64,000 nt of DNA, from positions 7,999,506 through 8,063,505 of the forward strand of contig CM037838.1 of NCBI GenBank assembly GCA_021234535.1. Reading direction: 5' to 3'. A model generated the notes under the pieces. The model searched no databases and was not told the DNA's origin. It saw only the letters and a list, made by a program, of their open reading frames with translations. Positions 10,747 through 25,700 of this stretch are shown piece after piece. The stretch comes from Stichopus chloronotus (lineage: Eukaryota > Echinodermata > Holothuroidea > Aspidochirotida > Stichopodidae). The position numbers were made by a program, and so were the translations under genes. Positions within the stretch are counted from its first letter, which is position 1, and every line of letters starts with the position of its first letter.

Positions 10747-13700
10747 CTGCAAGAAGAAAATTTCAACACGTGTTGTATCATACGGAAGCCATAAAAAAAA
10801 AATTCAAGAGTTGTTAATGTCTATTCCACAGGGAAACATCTAGTCTAAGAGCGACATGTGTCAAAGGTCAGCAAAATTTCATCTACAATCTAGATTAAAG
10901 GAACTAAAGGGTGACCTCCTTCAAGGATGACCTGCCTTCTTTTCAGCAAATTTTGTGTAAGCTACTCTACCATGAGATATGAAATACTGAAAACAAAATA
11001 TCTCCACAACTTTAAGTTTTTTATTTTTACACATGGTTAAGAACTTTTGGTTTCTGCTGCCATGAGTTGGGGGCTCTCAAACAAACCACCAAACAGCTTA
11101 CCACTTCTCCATCAATCGTACAACCTTCTTCCAGATATTGGATACAAAGGACCACATTCCTCTTTTGACCAATAAAGTGAGCCACCTGTTGGAGATGTAA
11201 GAAAGAGGGTGTAATGACAGAGAATTACTTTTTCAAATTGTCTCAAACACAGGGGTGTGACAATGATGGACTAATGGATGAATATTTCATACTTTAGAGT
11301 CAATTTTTCTTCATGAGTGCTATTTATTGAAAATCTGTAACATGGATATGCCCTTTAACTAAAACTTAACAAATTAAACAAACAATCGAAGTTTAAACTT
11401 AAAGATTCTCTAAAATCCGACTAAAGAAAGCAAAACAATAACTTGGTATTGCAAACCTTGCCTGCAGAGAAAATAAATTGATGTAAGTTTATTTCAATTC
11501 TAAAGCAGCTATTAAATTTGCATATCACAGATAGTTTTGCCAAAGAGGTACCAGGGTCAGAGGAGAACATTACTAAGAAGTAGGATTTACCTCCACCATA
11601 GCAGCTATCCCTCTAGCTGTGGAACTGATCACATACAACATGTAGTCAGAATTAGCTTTGGCTTGAGCCTCTAAAGGGAGGAACCGTAAATTCCAGTGAG
11701 GCGTTTGAGGATCGTACAACGTCAAACCCATCTTTCTGTATGGATATGGGTGAGAAAGAAGGATTTAATACAAATGGCACTGCAAAGGATTATCATATTG
11801 TTATTTATTTACTTCAAGCAACAGATATTAAAAACATGATATGCTTTTGTGAAGAGGACACAAACAAATTTTTTTTTTTTTGGCTGGATAGACTAGCCTC
11901 ATGTGATATGTATCACTGTGTATTACTGTACTCAACAGACCTGTCAGGATTTATAATTAAGTCCTTGAAAACACAGGATACTGTCAACAAGTGCATAACA
12001 GTACCACAACTTGACAACTAGGCAACAACTAGGCAAGTGAGTTATGAGGAGAAGACACAATTAACAATTTTTCTGGGGAAGCGACCTTGTCTGACACATA
12101 CTACTGGCATTGCTGTAATTTCAGCAGACTTGTAAGTGCTTAGTCTTTAAAAACGCAGAGTTCTGTCAACAACGTCTTCATCTCTTCACCACAAATTGGC
12201 GAATTAAACACAGCACGAGTTCCATAATAAGTTTGATATGAAAGTGGAACAATGTATGTTACAATAAACAATTGAGCTAATCGTCTCAACGCTACGATGA
12301 GAACTCCAAAGATAAAAAGCTTAACAGCACAAAGACATGTAATTCAGTGAACTTCTCTTATAGACAATGAGGTAGACAAAGATATAGGCAATACAGACAG
12401 ACAGAAATTTGCTTTTTTTTTTCTTACCTGAAAAGTGGAATCACTTCTCTTCTCCATTCGGTGTCACGGCAAGAACCTCCGAGGAATACATCTCTCCTCA
12501 TATTCTGTTCTACTGGACATTGTGGAACACTTGTCCCTCCATATAAATACCCTAAGTGACAAAATGAAAAAAAAATGGAGAGTTCACAGGCTGTTCTCTC
12601 CCACGCCAGTTAAACATGACAGAGGCTCCAACACAGGAGTGCAGTGCAGTTGAATTTGTAGTTTCTGAAAAAATTTAAAAATCATGGCAGCTTGACAATA
12701 TCAACATGAAAATCTACATAATCATGAAAATTTCAAACTGCAGCATGCCACAAATTAAAAACAATCCATTCTAAAATGGTCGATGGTAAACAAACGGTCT
12801 TTAATCTGTCTGTATTCAGCAGGTTAGTTTATCCTTCCATCATGATATCCATAAAATCTCAGCAACTTCTGCCTCATAAAAATGACTCACTCTTTGCAGA
12901 ATATAGCCACTTGGTCACCGCTCTCCTGTAAGGCTGAGATTGCTCAAACTCCGTCAGCAGCGAGCAAAACTGGTCGAGATCGAATTCAAAATCTTTTTCC
13001 TGAGATGAACACCAAGAGATGATCTGCTGTAACACGGAGAATGAAGCTTCCTTACCGCTGAGGACTTTGAGCACTAACTTTGTCTGCAAAACACAAAAAA
13101 AACAGTAACATCAAAATGACTGGTAATTGAAACACATAAAAGAGGAAAGTCTACTCAAAAAAGAAATTTATTTGGCGGGTAAAAGAATGACATGAACTAT
13201 AAAAGGATTCTGATGAATTTGCAGTCTATTCTGACAAACCTCATATCACAATCATGAAGTAATGTATATTTTGATATTTGTCTCCTCAGTGAAAATATGA
13301 TTAATCCAAATTACCTGCATCTATGAGTACCCAGTACAATGTCATTTACTGCATATGTCATCACCAAAATCTTGAACCACATGACAAAGAGAACAGCACA
13401 TACTTGTCTCATAAAATGTTGACATTTATCAGGAAAGGAGAATTCAAACAATATTAGCATTTTGTTCTTTTTGCGAACACTGTTCAAAAAGCCTTTACAA
13501 TACTTACATCTGACAATGGTAATTTCCCAGTGTCCGGAGACTGGTAAGACCTGAATGTTTCCTTGATATTTCTGTAGGATAATAAAAATGTGATACTGCC
13601 AACAAATATGCAATAAATTATAATGATGCAGGTTCCCTGCTGTGCCAAGTCTGAAATATTCCAGAAAAAAGCAAAGATTATTGCAAGATTTTATAATGAT

Positions 13701-16700
13701 TTCAAGAACATTTTCAGCATCTGTTTACAAAACTTAATCATAAACTGTGTTCATCTCATCAATAAGAATCATGTCACAGTAAAAATATATGAAGTAAGTT
13801 AACCATTTAAGGCTTGTTTCCTTTTTGTCCAACTAACAAATTTGGTATTTGATTCATGGTGGCTCTCAGTTTTGACGCATGATACAGGAGCTGGTAATTC
13901 ATGACGTATTTCACTCCACTGGTCGCTAAAATTTCGTAGAGAACAACATGCACGTATCAAAACTTGAAAGCACTATTCTTGTAGCTATTGCAGCCAAGTA
14001 TGACCAAATGCATAACTGGAAAAGGCATAAAGTGCAACGACTTTGAAATGTGTAATGATCTGCAACAAAAACATTTGATTATTTCCATTTAGCTCATTTC
14101 CAGCAGAATTGGAGATACCAAAATCAGAACTTTTGAAGAGCATTCAAGTCCTTTGTTGTACACCATTGACACCTGCTGTTAAGACACCTGTTGTTGAGAA
14201 AGAAGCCTCAAGACAAACGAACGACAAAGACCTCAGCAGTGAGTGATGTATGGTAGGTGAAGGGCTAGGAACGGACAGAGGAGCAAGGGGAACAGCCCTC
14301 ACAAAATAACTCTGAAGGTGCATCCATGGAAGAGGGCCTTGTGAGTTGCCATTCTTATCTTCGAACTCAGTCCCCACCCCACTCCCCAAGAAAAGATTGA
14401 AAAAGAGAAGCCTTTGAATGTCACTTTCAAGATTCTGAGAGCTTTGACAATCATAATTAAAACAATTTTTAAAATGTTTTGTAGCAGTCTTGAATCTGCA
14501 ACAAATGAGAGGATGGAGTAAAACTGGTTGAACCAATGCACCAAACCAAGCTTAGTGATGACACACTATGTGAGCAAAGATAGCTATCTACCATAACAAT
14601 AAAAATTTCCTCCTCCAAACATAATATCCAATGAAACCAAAGCAATAAGCAAGAAGCATGCACAACGGATGTGTATTACTCATACATCAGCTCTGACTAC
14701 ATTCGTAATACCAACATCCACAAACTATCGTTTGGATGCCAACTGATCCGTGTGCACCGACGTAATCAGTTACACTCAGTAGTACTCAATGCTTCTTTTC
14801 CTTTAGGCTGTAAATATTCATGAACTTTTGAACCAATCAGCAGATGTCAAGAAAGAGTAATAAAATATAGAAACCTGAGGTCTTTGATGGAACAAATCTT
14901 TGATTGTTTCAAAGGTGTTTTAGTATGTGCGTTAAAAAAAACGGTACATACTAACACCTGCTGTGAAGGGTAATAAGCAAGAAATCATTTGGGTATTATG
15001 ATGTAGATGGCATGAAATGACGTTTTGATGTAGGACACTCTGATGATCCGTTTTTTTTCTTCCCATATTTTTTTTTTCTTCCCACTTACCCACTCTCTAC
15101 CCCTCAAAAGACAAAACTCAATTTAAACTTAACTTACATTAGCCTATCAGATACGCGTATGTCGGGATGGCGTACAGGTTGAGCGCCATCCTCTGGAGTC
15201 AGCTGACTGACGGCCACACCCTGCTGGAGTACTTTGGCAGAACAATGTATTGCGGTCTCTAAATCTTCAAAAATCGGAAGGCACTGGCGTTCTACCAAAT
15301 CACAGAGGAATGCGTGGCCTCTTTTCAAGTCCATCAGTTCTCTGTAAAATAAGGTGATATTGCAACGGATAAAGAAAGCTTACACTCCGACAATTCTAGT
15401 AGATCACCGTTGGGACACTTTGCCATTATACTCTTGCACCTAAGTGTCAAGGATAACATGGCAACTTGCGCCCCTTTCCGTAGATGTGCAAAAGAAGCGA
15501 ATGCAAGTTGTGAACCATAAATTTGTAGCCAACAATTGCAAAGCGGGAACAGGGTGTCCCAACAAGTTTTGTTCAAGACTGCAGTTTTGCCATCGAGAAG
15601 ACGACTTCTGCACGAGCGACTCTTACACATCTTTTCCTTCATTAAAACCACTTTTTGAAGATTGTTGGATGTACATATTTTTTTACCATGCATTCCAAAA
15701 TTCACTACCCAGAGGTAATGAGACTTTAATAAATGAATATTATACAGCACTGCTTGACGAAGAAAAATTTCTTTGATGCAGAAAATTGTTCAAATCGAGG
15801 AACAAGTTTACAATCAGGCTTTCCAGATCTGTTGTCAAATGGCAATCACTGTCTCAGGATCTGATTACTTTGTGCTCTCGTCAGAGAAGCAAGTTCATTG
15901 CCCTTTAGTGGGTTTGATCCACATGGCTATCTCCAGTCTTAACAAAGGCTCCGACCACCAGTGGATGGGCCTACTTGGCATGACATGCAAGTGTATCACA
16001 CCTAAAAATTGGTGCTTCATGTCATCTAACCTCAAGGGTGATTAAATATAGTATATACCATCATTCTTGCTACAAAATCAATAAACTGCATCAAAGTCAC
16101 CAAAAATGTGCATTCCAAGTATATACATAGGATCACCAGTAAACAGGAGGCCGTACCAACAGAACTGCCTGAGACAAAACATGTCCATTTTTTTAGTAGC
16201 AGGAAAAGGAGACCAATAAATCACTTAGCAGTAAATATATACTTCCTTGTTTTACATTATATACCAATTAAAGCAGCACAAGGTTAGTTTACATGAATTC
16301 AAAGTAATATAATAATAACAATAATGGGAAAAGGGTTATTTGCTCCAAAGAATGCATTTTGGCAGAATTGACAAATTGCAATCTTTCAATTTGCAAGTTC
16401 GAGGTCACTTTGGTACAATGCAAATTAGCATCAAATCCTTTCCCAGGACATCGAATCTGATGTGCTTCAAATTATGTAATGCATGATGTGATGCTTGAAA
16501 TTGTATGCACTGTACGTTGCATGTAGAGAAAGCATTCCATGATGAATTAAGTCAACATCTGGGTTTCTGTGTATTTACGCAACTATGGCATGTTACTGCA
16601 GAATGTTGGGATCAACTACGACCTACCTGGTAGAAGAGAAAAGTGGGCTTCAGGAAACATCAGTAATGCTTTCAACAAACAGCACGTTGTCACCTGTGTG

Positions 16701-19700
16701 ACATAGTGGCCTACTATTCCTATGCCAAGCCCACTAACCATGGCCTAGGCTCTAATAAAATTCTGTGCCACCGTCACACATTAGTGAAGTACTGTGCAAA
16801 CTCTACAGTGAGCCCCACGATACAATTTGAGGAAGGTCAGTCCACCATGAGTGATGAAAGATGTTTGGGACCCCATGCTGCAAATCCCCAAATCACCATG
16901 GTAAAAAGTGGGAAAAAAGTAAGGAAAGGACCTAAAATTGTTCTTTATCAACAAAGAGAGAAGATACCCTTGCAAAGAGAATCAAAAGTTAACATTTCAT
17001 GACATGTTTGTATCCAAATTTAAACTCATAATGTATCAAATGAAAAGGGAATTTCCAAATTCTAAGTACATAGAAATGACCTCAAATGGCAAGACAGCAA
17101 TACTTAACATGCAAATGGATGAAACTGAGCAACTATCCTGTAGCTTTTTCTGTCAGTACAACACCATCTGAATCTGGTCAGACCTCCCTCCTCAATAATG
17201 AACTTTCCTTAATTACCTACAGAGGTACCAGTCATGTAAGCAACAACTTTTGTGACAGTGAACGAGCTTTTCTTCTGGACCGGCAAAAAACAGCATCTCG
17301 AGGAAAAGGGAGATTGATGGTACCAGTTACATGTGTGAGATATCAAAATGTTTCTGTCCGCAGTTTTTCAATTAAGAAATCAATAATTGTCGGTTATAAA
17401 AACGGATGGCGCGACGTTGAAAAGGAGCCAGCACTTTTTACCTGTGAGTCTGATAATGTGACCACAATTTTCATTCAGAGATAAGGTAAGGACTGCAATG
17501 ATATGGTGACTAACTTTCACAAATGCAACAATTGCCAGAGGAAAACGAGAATTGACCATTGGTGGAAAAAAAACTTTGCTAAGCAACGACTGGAAATGCT
17601 TTGAAATGCCTGTCATGTATTACAGGCAGTCAAAATGTGTGACTGTGATTGTAACATCAAAACTGACAACATAACACTGGCACTTTTACTGACCATAAAG
17701 TTTGATTCTTTTAATATTTCGATTGCCTTGCAAAGGTGAAGATATTTTGTATTTTGCTTCAATGTGCTACAATTCATTGCTGTATGTAAATTGTTCTGAT
17801 TAATATTTGATTTGCCACTTCATCATCTTGGTAAGAAAAAAGGTCTCGTTTTCATTCTTCGGCTTCATTTACATGTACCATGAACTGAAACTACATAAGG
17901 ACGGACAAAAAAAAACCAAGAATTGTCGGAGGGAATCCTCCCCGGTCTGTGTCAAAGGGATAGCAAGTACAGGAACTGCCGCTACATGTCTGACATGTAA
18001 TCCAGGGAGTAAAAGCTGGATGGCTGCAATTGCGAAAGCTCAGCAAATAAACAATGATATTTGGAATAGATCCACTACATTGCGCTTGACATTACCACCA
18101 ATGCCATCATCACGTTTTATTAAAGATACCGTAAGCTGAGTGCAAGGGGGCTCTTGTTGAAGTACTGCCAGCACTAACATAAATACATGAAGTCTTCTTG
18201 TTAGTATTTAGTGCATCAGTTCACTTCCAACTGCTTGTGCTATCTTCATAAAGATGATCACAAACTTAGCTGATCTGTTATGGCTTTACTTTTTTTTGTA
18301 CAACACCTGGCGTGTTGAAGATGCTTTTTTTTTTTCTTTTTGTTTGGCACTGCAATGTATGTTAAAAGCTTCTGAATGCTTTCTACCACATAAGCACTTT
18401 ACAAAATACTGTAAATACTCAACAATAAATTTTGATTACATAACCCAGAGAAAGCAAATGAAGTCAGATCAAAATGTTGCAAAATGGCTTCTGGAAATTG
18501 AGAGTGTATACATACATAATCCTGCAAAAAAAAATCTCCTCAGTGCAGTGATTGCATTAGAATCATGACAACAAGAAAATTTCATGACACCGACTTCGAA
18601 TGCGAACGTGTTTGATTCATCTCTGAAGCACTGAGCTAAGATTGTTAAATAAAGCATTTATTACATATGTATATGCTATGTCCGGAAAGGAAAACAGCAT
18701 CTAGTGAGCAAGCGACAAACAACTTCTTTTTGGTATTCCGAGTAGACGGATAATGACGATAAACAATGGCATCCACATAAAGGGGTTTCTTTAGGATATT
18801 TTTGACTATTTGCTTTTTAGGTAAAATGGACTCAAGGTTATCTTGGAACAGTTTGAGTTAAAACAGAGTGAAACAGATACAGAGAGCAGAAAACATGCAG
18901 CAGAGTGGAATGGTTGGGGGATACAGCAAATTAAGGTCAAACAATTTAAGAAATCATGCTTTAAGCACTGCTATTGATTTTAATTTGGAGCAAAAATAAT
19001 ACTAGCAAAGATACAATGTTTATAAATTTAAGCAGCTGCACATTCCTAAAGTCAGTCAAGATAAAGGTCTACACACAAATGAAAAAGCAGTGGCAGCAAA
19101 TCACAATGGAGACATTGTTTTAAGGGATCATCTTCTCATCCTGACTTTACTCCCCCCCCCCCGTCTTCCTCCACATTGCGGTCGGCAACCTTGTATCAGA
19201 GCAATACACTCCTTGAATTTTAATACATTTACTCATGCCACTGAGCATTAAACCAACTTTGCTCAGTTTCATCACGCCTTGACGCAATTTCTGACAAATG
19301 CAAATGTAGACAGCAACTCTATAATATTTGCCTACTTTTGGAAAGTTTTACAAAATTTACCTTAAGAGACTGATTCAGATTTTTTTTTACCCTCTACAAC
19401 ATATTGATCAAGTTCTTCTATTTTGTTATGTTATCATGTCCTTCCCTGTGTGTACTTATCAGAGAAAAAAAAAAGTTGTTTGACTTCTAAAGAGCTCATT
19501 TTGATTACTGAACATTAATTTAAAATATTAACTCATTTATTCCATAAATGTTCTTCAAATTGGCAAAGTGTTTACGAATAAGACAAGGGGAGGGGGCAGA
19601 ACTGCCTTCAGAGGTACAAGGAAACATCACTTTCAAACAACTGGATATCTAGGCAACTTAAGATTTTTCTTCTTCGAGACAGTTTGAATAGCAAGTTCAC

Positions 19701-22700
19701 ATAAAAAAAAAAATAGAATATGAAATGATTGATAATGCAGAGATGCTCAGTCTGTTTGATGAATAGTCATAACCTACCAGATACAAAAGTGCATATGGAG
19801 AAAAGTATGAGCATGGTTGTAAGTAATTCATTGAGAAGGCTTAATGTTAATGTTGGGTGTGAGAGAAGAGGGATCTTACAATTTTTGATAGTCGCCAAGC
19901 CTGAAACCAATGAAAAATGACAATAAAGTTGTAAAGTATATATATAGGAGAATGAGACTGGCTGAAGCTGTTCTGGATGGCTTATACCAGCAAAAGAAAT
20001 TGCTACACTTTACAATGACGTTTCTATGAGAATCTGCAGTCCTAGACACCCTAACTTTAAGATATCATACTGATGTTCTTCAATTAAAATGTTCTACTTT
20101 CACATTGTCAAGAAATCTTAAAGAAACAGTTGCTGTAATAATGCTTTGAAGACATTTCTGAGGAATCATAAGGGCAAAGTTGCTTCATTAATGTAATGGA
20201 GAAATTTCTGCATACTTTAACAGCAAATATTTTCAGCTTAATGCAAGGCCAAGGTTGGCCCAACAAAATCGATGATGGGCACTTTTGTGGTAATACAAAG
20301 ACTCTTCCAACAGGATAAATTTTGTAAAAGGAGTAAAATCACTTGACTTTGAATAGCAAGAGGAAAATTGTCATTAACAAAAGGGAATTCATTTGTACAT
20401 TCTTGAGAAAACTTGCATGTACAATTATTACTTTCTTTATAATAAAACCTATTCATAATGATTGATGTTGTTCTATGTAGCTAATTATTTTGGGTGAAAG
20501 ACATCAAGTCTCCTGATAAGAAGCAAAAATATTTTCTAATGGTATTGGTTATACATAATGATTGATGTTGTTCTATGTGGCTAATTATTTTGGGTGAAAG
20601 CCATCAAGTCTCCTGATAAGAAGCAAAAATATTTTCTCATGGTGTTGGTTACACAATACAAGACAACGAAGGGTAAAATGATGTCCATAAGTCCTTTCAA
20701 AAAATGAGAAATTATGGAAGATCCTAAAACTTGCTGCCATTCTTCTACTGTTTGTACCTCAAGATAACATGCGAGGCGGAATAACTCATATCATTTGCGT
20801 ATTTGACTGAGGTCAACTGAGGCCCACCAAGCGCCATCTACTTACGAAGCTGTGAGTCTCTCTTCTTCGACTGCATCCGGGATGCCTTTAATCACCAGCA
20901 TCAGCAATCGTTGGTCTCCTGCAAAAATGAAAAAAACTTAGGACATGAGACACGAGGCTGCTTTTCCAGTAAAAGGTTTCACTAAAAGTGATGACACCAA
21001 CATTTGAAGCTGGAGTCTAATGAAGACATGATGATGGAAGGTTTTCAACTGTTTCTCATATCAACTAAAAAAATTAACAGTTAATTATGTGTATGGAATA
21101 AAAAATTACACAGACAGTAAAAACACATATATTGTTAAAAGCACGGTATGGTAATGCAGAAAAAAATCTGCAAGGCATTATTCCCACTTCCTCTGTCGGT
21201 TGTTCATCAGATTGTTATCAAATGTTTTTAAATCAATCATTAAGATGCAAACTAAAACTCCCAAATTTGTTACAGAATTTTGCTAACAGTTTCATTACAG
21301 TAAGACCATTTCAGCACATTGAAGTATCTTTGAGAAAACTGAGATTCCCCTTAACTTTGGAGTTTGATAATTTGACCTTGCAGAATGTCACTGTGACAAA
21401 GTTTCAAAAGAAAGCCACGATAAGAGAGCACGAAATCAGAGATATGATCCACCTTTGTCACTCCTATTTTGGATGTTTTTGAACATTTCTTTGATTGGCT
21501 TCTAATCCCTCAACAAGTACAGTTCTAAAAATTTCACTTGCCTGAATGGAATGCAGCTTCAACCATGGAGGCAATGCTACGTGTCGAGTTTTCCAGGACG
21601 AAGAGGAGCAATCGAGCGTTGTTTTTGGCCTGGTCTTCGATCTCGATCAGCTCTGGCACCCAGTCTTCCACTTGCTGTGAGGAGAAATGATGCTAATGTT
21701 TCAAAAGAAGGTGGAGAGGAGAGAAAAAAAAAGACGAAGATCCGGTGGCGTGAAAGCAGAAAATGGCCAGAGGAGGTGATGGGGAGGTGTGATGCGGTTT
21801 ATAATGGCAGAAAAACAAGAGAAACAGAAATATAAATGAAAACCCCAAAATGCGCCAAAATTGCACAGAAGCCCTCAAATTACCATGGAGATGAGCATGA
21901 TTAATGAGAGAGATTTTGATGTCAATAACAGAATGAGTTCTATGTGCAAGCAGCAGGAGCAGGTTTGAGGATGCCTAAATGTAAACGGCGAGAGGTAGGG
22001 TAGCAAACATAAGGTGTCCACAAATAACAGCTACATTTCATGATGTTGCCCATTTCTTGAGTTAGCTAAAGATTTATTTCGTTTTATATTTTTGGAATTA
22101 CTGTCATTACATAAACAGTTCTTCTGGCCAAAAGACTGTTTTGTTTCACTAAAAACGGCAGAGACAGGATTTGCCTAAGGAACAAATAATGGTTTTCTCT
22201 CTTCTTGTGGTTTCTTAAAAGTTGCAAATGATTAAAGATGATCTTGTTGACAGCAAGTCAGCATACTGACTCTGAGTGGTATTGTTTGTATTTCCAATGA
22301 TTATGCATGCAAATTATAATAGCCTTCCATTCATGATTTTCCAAAAAAATGTGTTTTTCTGTTTACCTTGAGTTGGGTTGAGCATGCTGAACACAATGAC
22401 AATGTTGTTAAAAGCAAGCTGATGGCAGAGAAGTAAAACTGCTTGCATATTTTAAACATCTGCATAAATTACTTTATTCTCAGAAGCATATGAGTTTTGT
22501 TCTCCAAATATTGTTTACAATGTTCTCAGTCCTACGCATGAATCTCCTACATTGCCAAATTGCTTTGTGCATAATTTTGAAAACACCCGAACAGAGAGAG
22601 CATGACTGATAAATCAAGAGTGAAAGTTTCAGGAGGCCATCACCAGGAAAAAGGTAAAATAAGGGTCATGAGGTACATAATATAAAGACTTTTCAAAAGA

Positions 22701-25700
22701 TCAAAATGCAGTATATCTAAGCGCTTTATGGAGCAGATTTATTTTAAATACAGATTTAACAAACAAGAGTCCATATTGCACTGTGAAACTTTGTGTTGAG
22801 CATGCCATACAGAGGCAGAACTATACTGTCTTTTAATAAAGATATGGTTAAGTTTCAGGGTATCTGCAACAGATGCAAAATGGGTTGTACAACCACAAGA
22901 ATCTTGTTAATAAGTGAGACAAAATTTCTTCAATAATTAATCCTATTGTGAAACTCTAAAGCATAGCAAACAAAAGTTGGCTCTTCTAAGCTTTTCTTTT
23001 GGTAAGTTCCATTATGTTTACTGACGAGCTTAGACAACCTAAGCTGCCCCTTGATACTGACATCCAAGAAAAGACTTTAGAATGTTACAATTATCAAATT
23101 TTATACTTCAAGTGAGTGGCTACATGATGGCAATGACATTTAGAAGTGGTTCTTAAACTTTATGAAAACAGAGATGCATGTAATTTTTTTTTCGTACCTA
23201 CTGATCAAACAACACAAATAAAGCACACAGAACAACGTTGGTGAACGGATTTTCAACTGATTGTGAAAGCTATTCAAACACAAAAATAAACAATTAAAAT
23301 AAGAAGCTAAGTAAGAGAAATAAACTTTAAAGAAAAGGAAAAGTTTTAATTTCCCAGACTGTTCTTACAGGGTTGTAGAAAGATAAATTGTACTGCTTGA
23401 GAATAGGAATTGCAGTGTCCTTCCTCCATGTGGTTGGGTTGCAAGATCCTCCCAGAAAAACTGTAGAACATATAAAAACAAGGTAAGAAAAACACACATT
23501 TAACAGCAAGACAGAGACAACAGCAAGGATAACGGTTACATTTGACACACCTTTCTTTTCAATAACAGCATGGCTCAAACAATTGAATGACTTCTTCAGT
23601 GGAATTACTTACCATCGTAGCGTGATGTCACCGATGGTCTGTGTTCAACTGGATGATGAGCAACACCTGAAGCAGTAACTGCTTGGTCGCAACTATGAGG
23701 GGAGGTCAAAGGTCAGATAAATCTCATGACTCACAAATGGTGGTGATTATCTGGTTTCACAATTGTTATAGTTCAGTACAGATAAGGGCTATGCAACCAA
23801 ACTAGTGTTGCTAGTTATGCATGAAAACATCACCGTCACTGTAGTTTAAAATCACACAATCCAACTTCTTTCTTACCGAACCGTTGACTGCACTCCACTC
23901 AAACTTTCAAATTCGATAGCTTCGTCCCTCACAAATTTGTTACGAAGTTTTATCCACTGGCAACAGTAACACACAGTAACACAGGGCCATACATGTAAAT
24001 AGTGGCTTTTGAGAGGGTTCACTTTGTTCAGATGACCTTGGTCAATTTGTCAGTTTACTAAACATTGTTGTAATAGTATTGAAACAAGCTGAGTCCTGGG
24101 ACTAGGTGAACAGCCTACCAGAAATCATCCCTAAGGAGAAATGGAAGGGGAGTGGGTACTTTTGTGTATCTAAGGTGACCAGAGACAGGTGTGTACAGTT
24201 GTCTGTGGGATGAGTTGTACGTCATGTTACTAGGGAACTGAATAATCATTACGTGCCAAGTGCAAGGGGCTTCTTTAAATGTAAAATATCAAATCATAAC
24301 AGAAACTGGGGTCATTAACATGAGGACAGTAGTTACCTGCTGTACATTCAGCACTTAAAATGCCACTTCAATGAGCCAAAAAAATAGAGAATGAATGCAC
24401 TCACTGTTCACTACAGTTGTAGCCATCCAACAAATCTGACACATAGATACAAAAATCACCAAAGGTAATAAACAATTCAGTTTCCCCCTCAGGTCTGCCG
24501 TGGCACTCTGCCGACGTCTTCAGCATGTTGTATACTATTTAGCAGAGAATAAAAAAAGGTACAATTAGCCATCAGCAATTCTTAAATGCAGTCTCACTGA
24601 AAAGCAACAAATTTCAGTGACTATTGAGAGAGGCATTGTGATGAAATAGTGCACTTTAACTTATACAAAATCATGGGGCAACAATATTTTGTAATTGGAG
24701 GGTATAGAATTCAGAGGCAGGAGATAAGATCCTGGCTGTAGATTCAAACTCAAATGTGCTTAACCAGGTTGCAAAAATATCCCTGCTTTTGGGAAAACCT
24801 TCCTCCAAACCTGATACAGTGGTTGACAGTAGTAATCCATTGTCCTTTAATGCATATTGGACTTTTGTCAATTCAAAAGAAACAAGACTAATTTTAGCAT
24901 AAATTATTCATACATTTAATTAACACTACAACAAGGCTGCCAAAGTATTTGTGATGAGATTTGGCTCACTTTGTGACTTTGATGGAAATAATCCAACAGA
25001 GTTTAAGGCTTTCAGCAACTGCTTTCGGTCGAGCCTTCCTGTGCCGCCATCATACATTTGAAATGTTGTCAGGTACTCTCTGGAATGAAATGTAATGTGA
25101 CTTAAGAGACATTTGCTGACACTTAGTGCTTCATTACATTGAATGAAATTTAAATATCCGCATACCCTGCTCCCTGCTTGTTTAGTTTTTATGGCCATAA
25201 AGTCTGTACTCAACACAAAACAAGCTTGAATTGAATGACACAGTGACCGATCAGTCCCTAGCAAAACAATTGTTAGTATTTCTGACAAAGAAATGTTTTT
25301 AAGTATTTTGAGAGGGTTCAGGCCCATAGCCAAGGATGGGAAGTTGCACGGCCAAGTATCTAGAAAAAAATGTTCACCTCCCCCTAGGAAGTTTTTGCCA
25401 CTGAATTAATAAACATTTGGCAATAAGCCCCCTCTGAAAAAAATTTCCCCCACCTGAAAAATTTTTTTGCCATCCCCCCTTTACAACCTTGTCTGACCAC
25501 AGGCGTGAGGGGATCATTCATAAGTAGAGGTAACCTTCTTTCTCTCTGCAGCTCAATTCATCTTACAGTTGATTGGCTCCAGCCAGACAAAAAACCAATG
25601 GACCATGCTTACTCTTGCAACTGCAAAGAGTGCTCAAATAAAAACATTTAAATGAGCATTCATGCAAATGTACCAATAACAGGGAATAATTTTTCGTTTT

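Noticed and set aside
13311..13613. 100-codon minus-strand open frame over exon 12
   Set aside because: The exon is real but is read in another frame; this frame fits neither splice phase nor the EF-hand-like pattern.
14144..14536. 130-codon minus-strand open frame between exons 11 and 12 of the raw-like gene
   Set aside because: Lies fully inside an intron defined by matching phases, low-complexity Ser/Pro/Leu text, overlapping other equally open frames.
15334..15750. 138-codon minus-strand open frame
   Set aside because: Ends at the acceptor side of exon 11 in a different frame from the domain-coding one; no homology in its peptide.
17086..17484. 132-codon plus-strand open frame in intron 10
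   Set aside because: No domain, no codon-use contrast with surrounding intron, no splice partners found.
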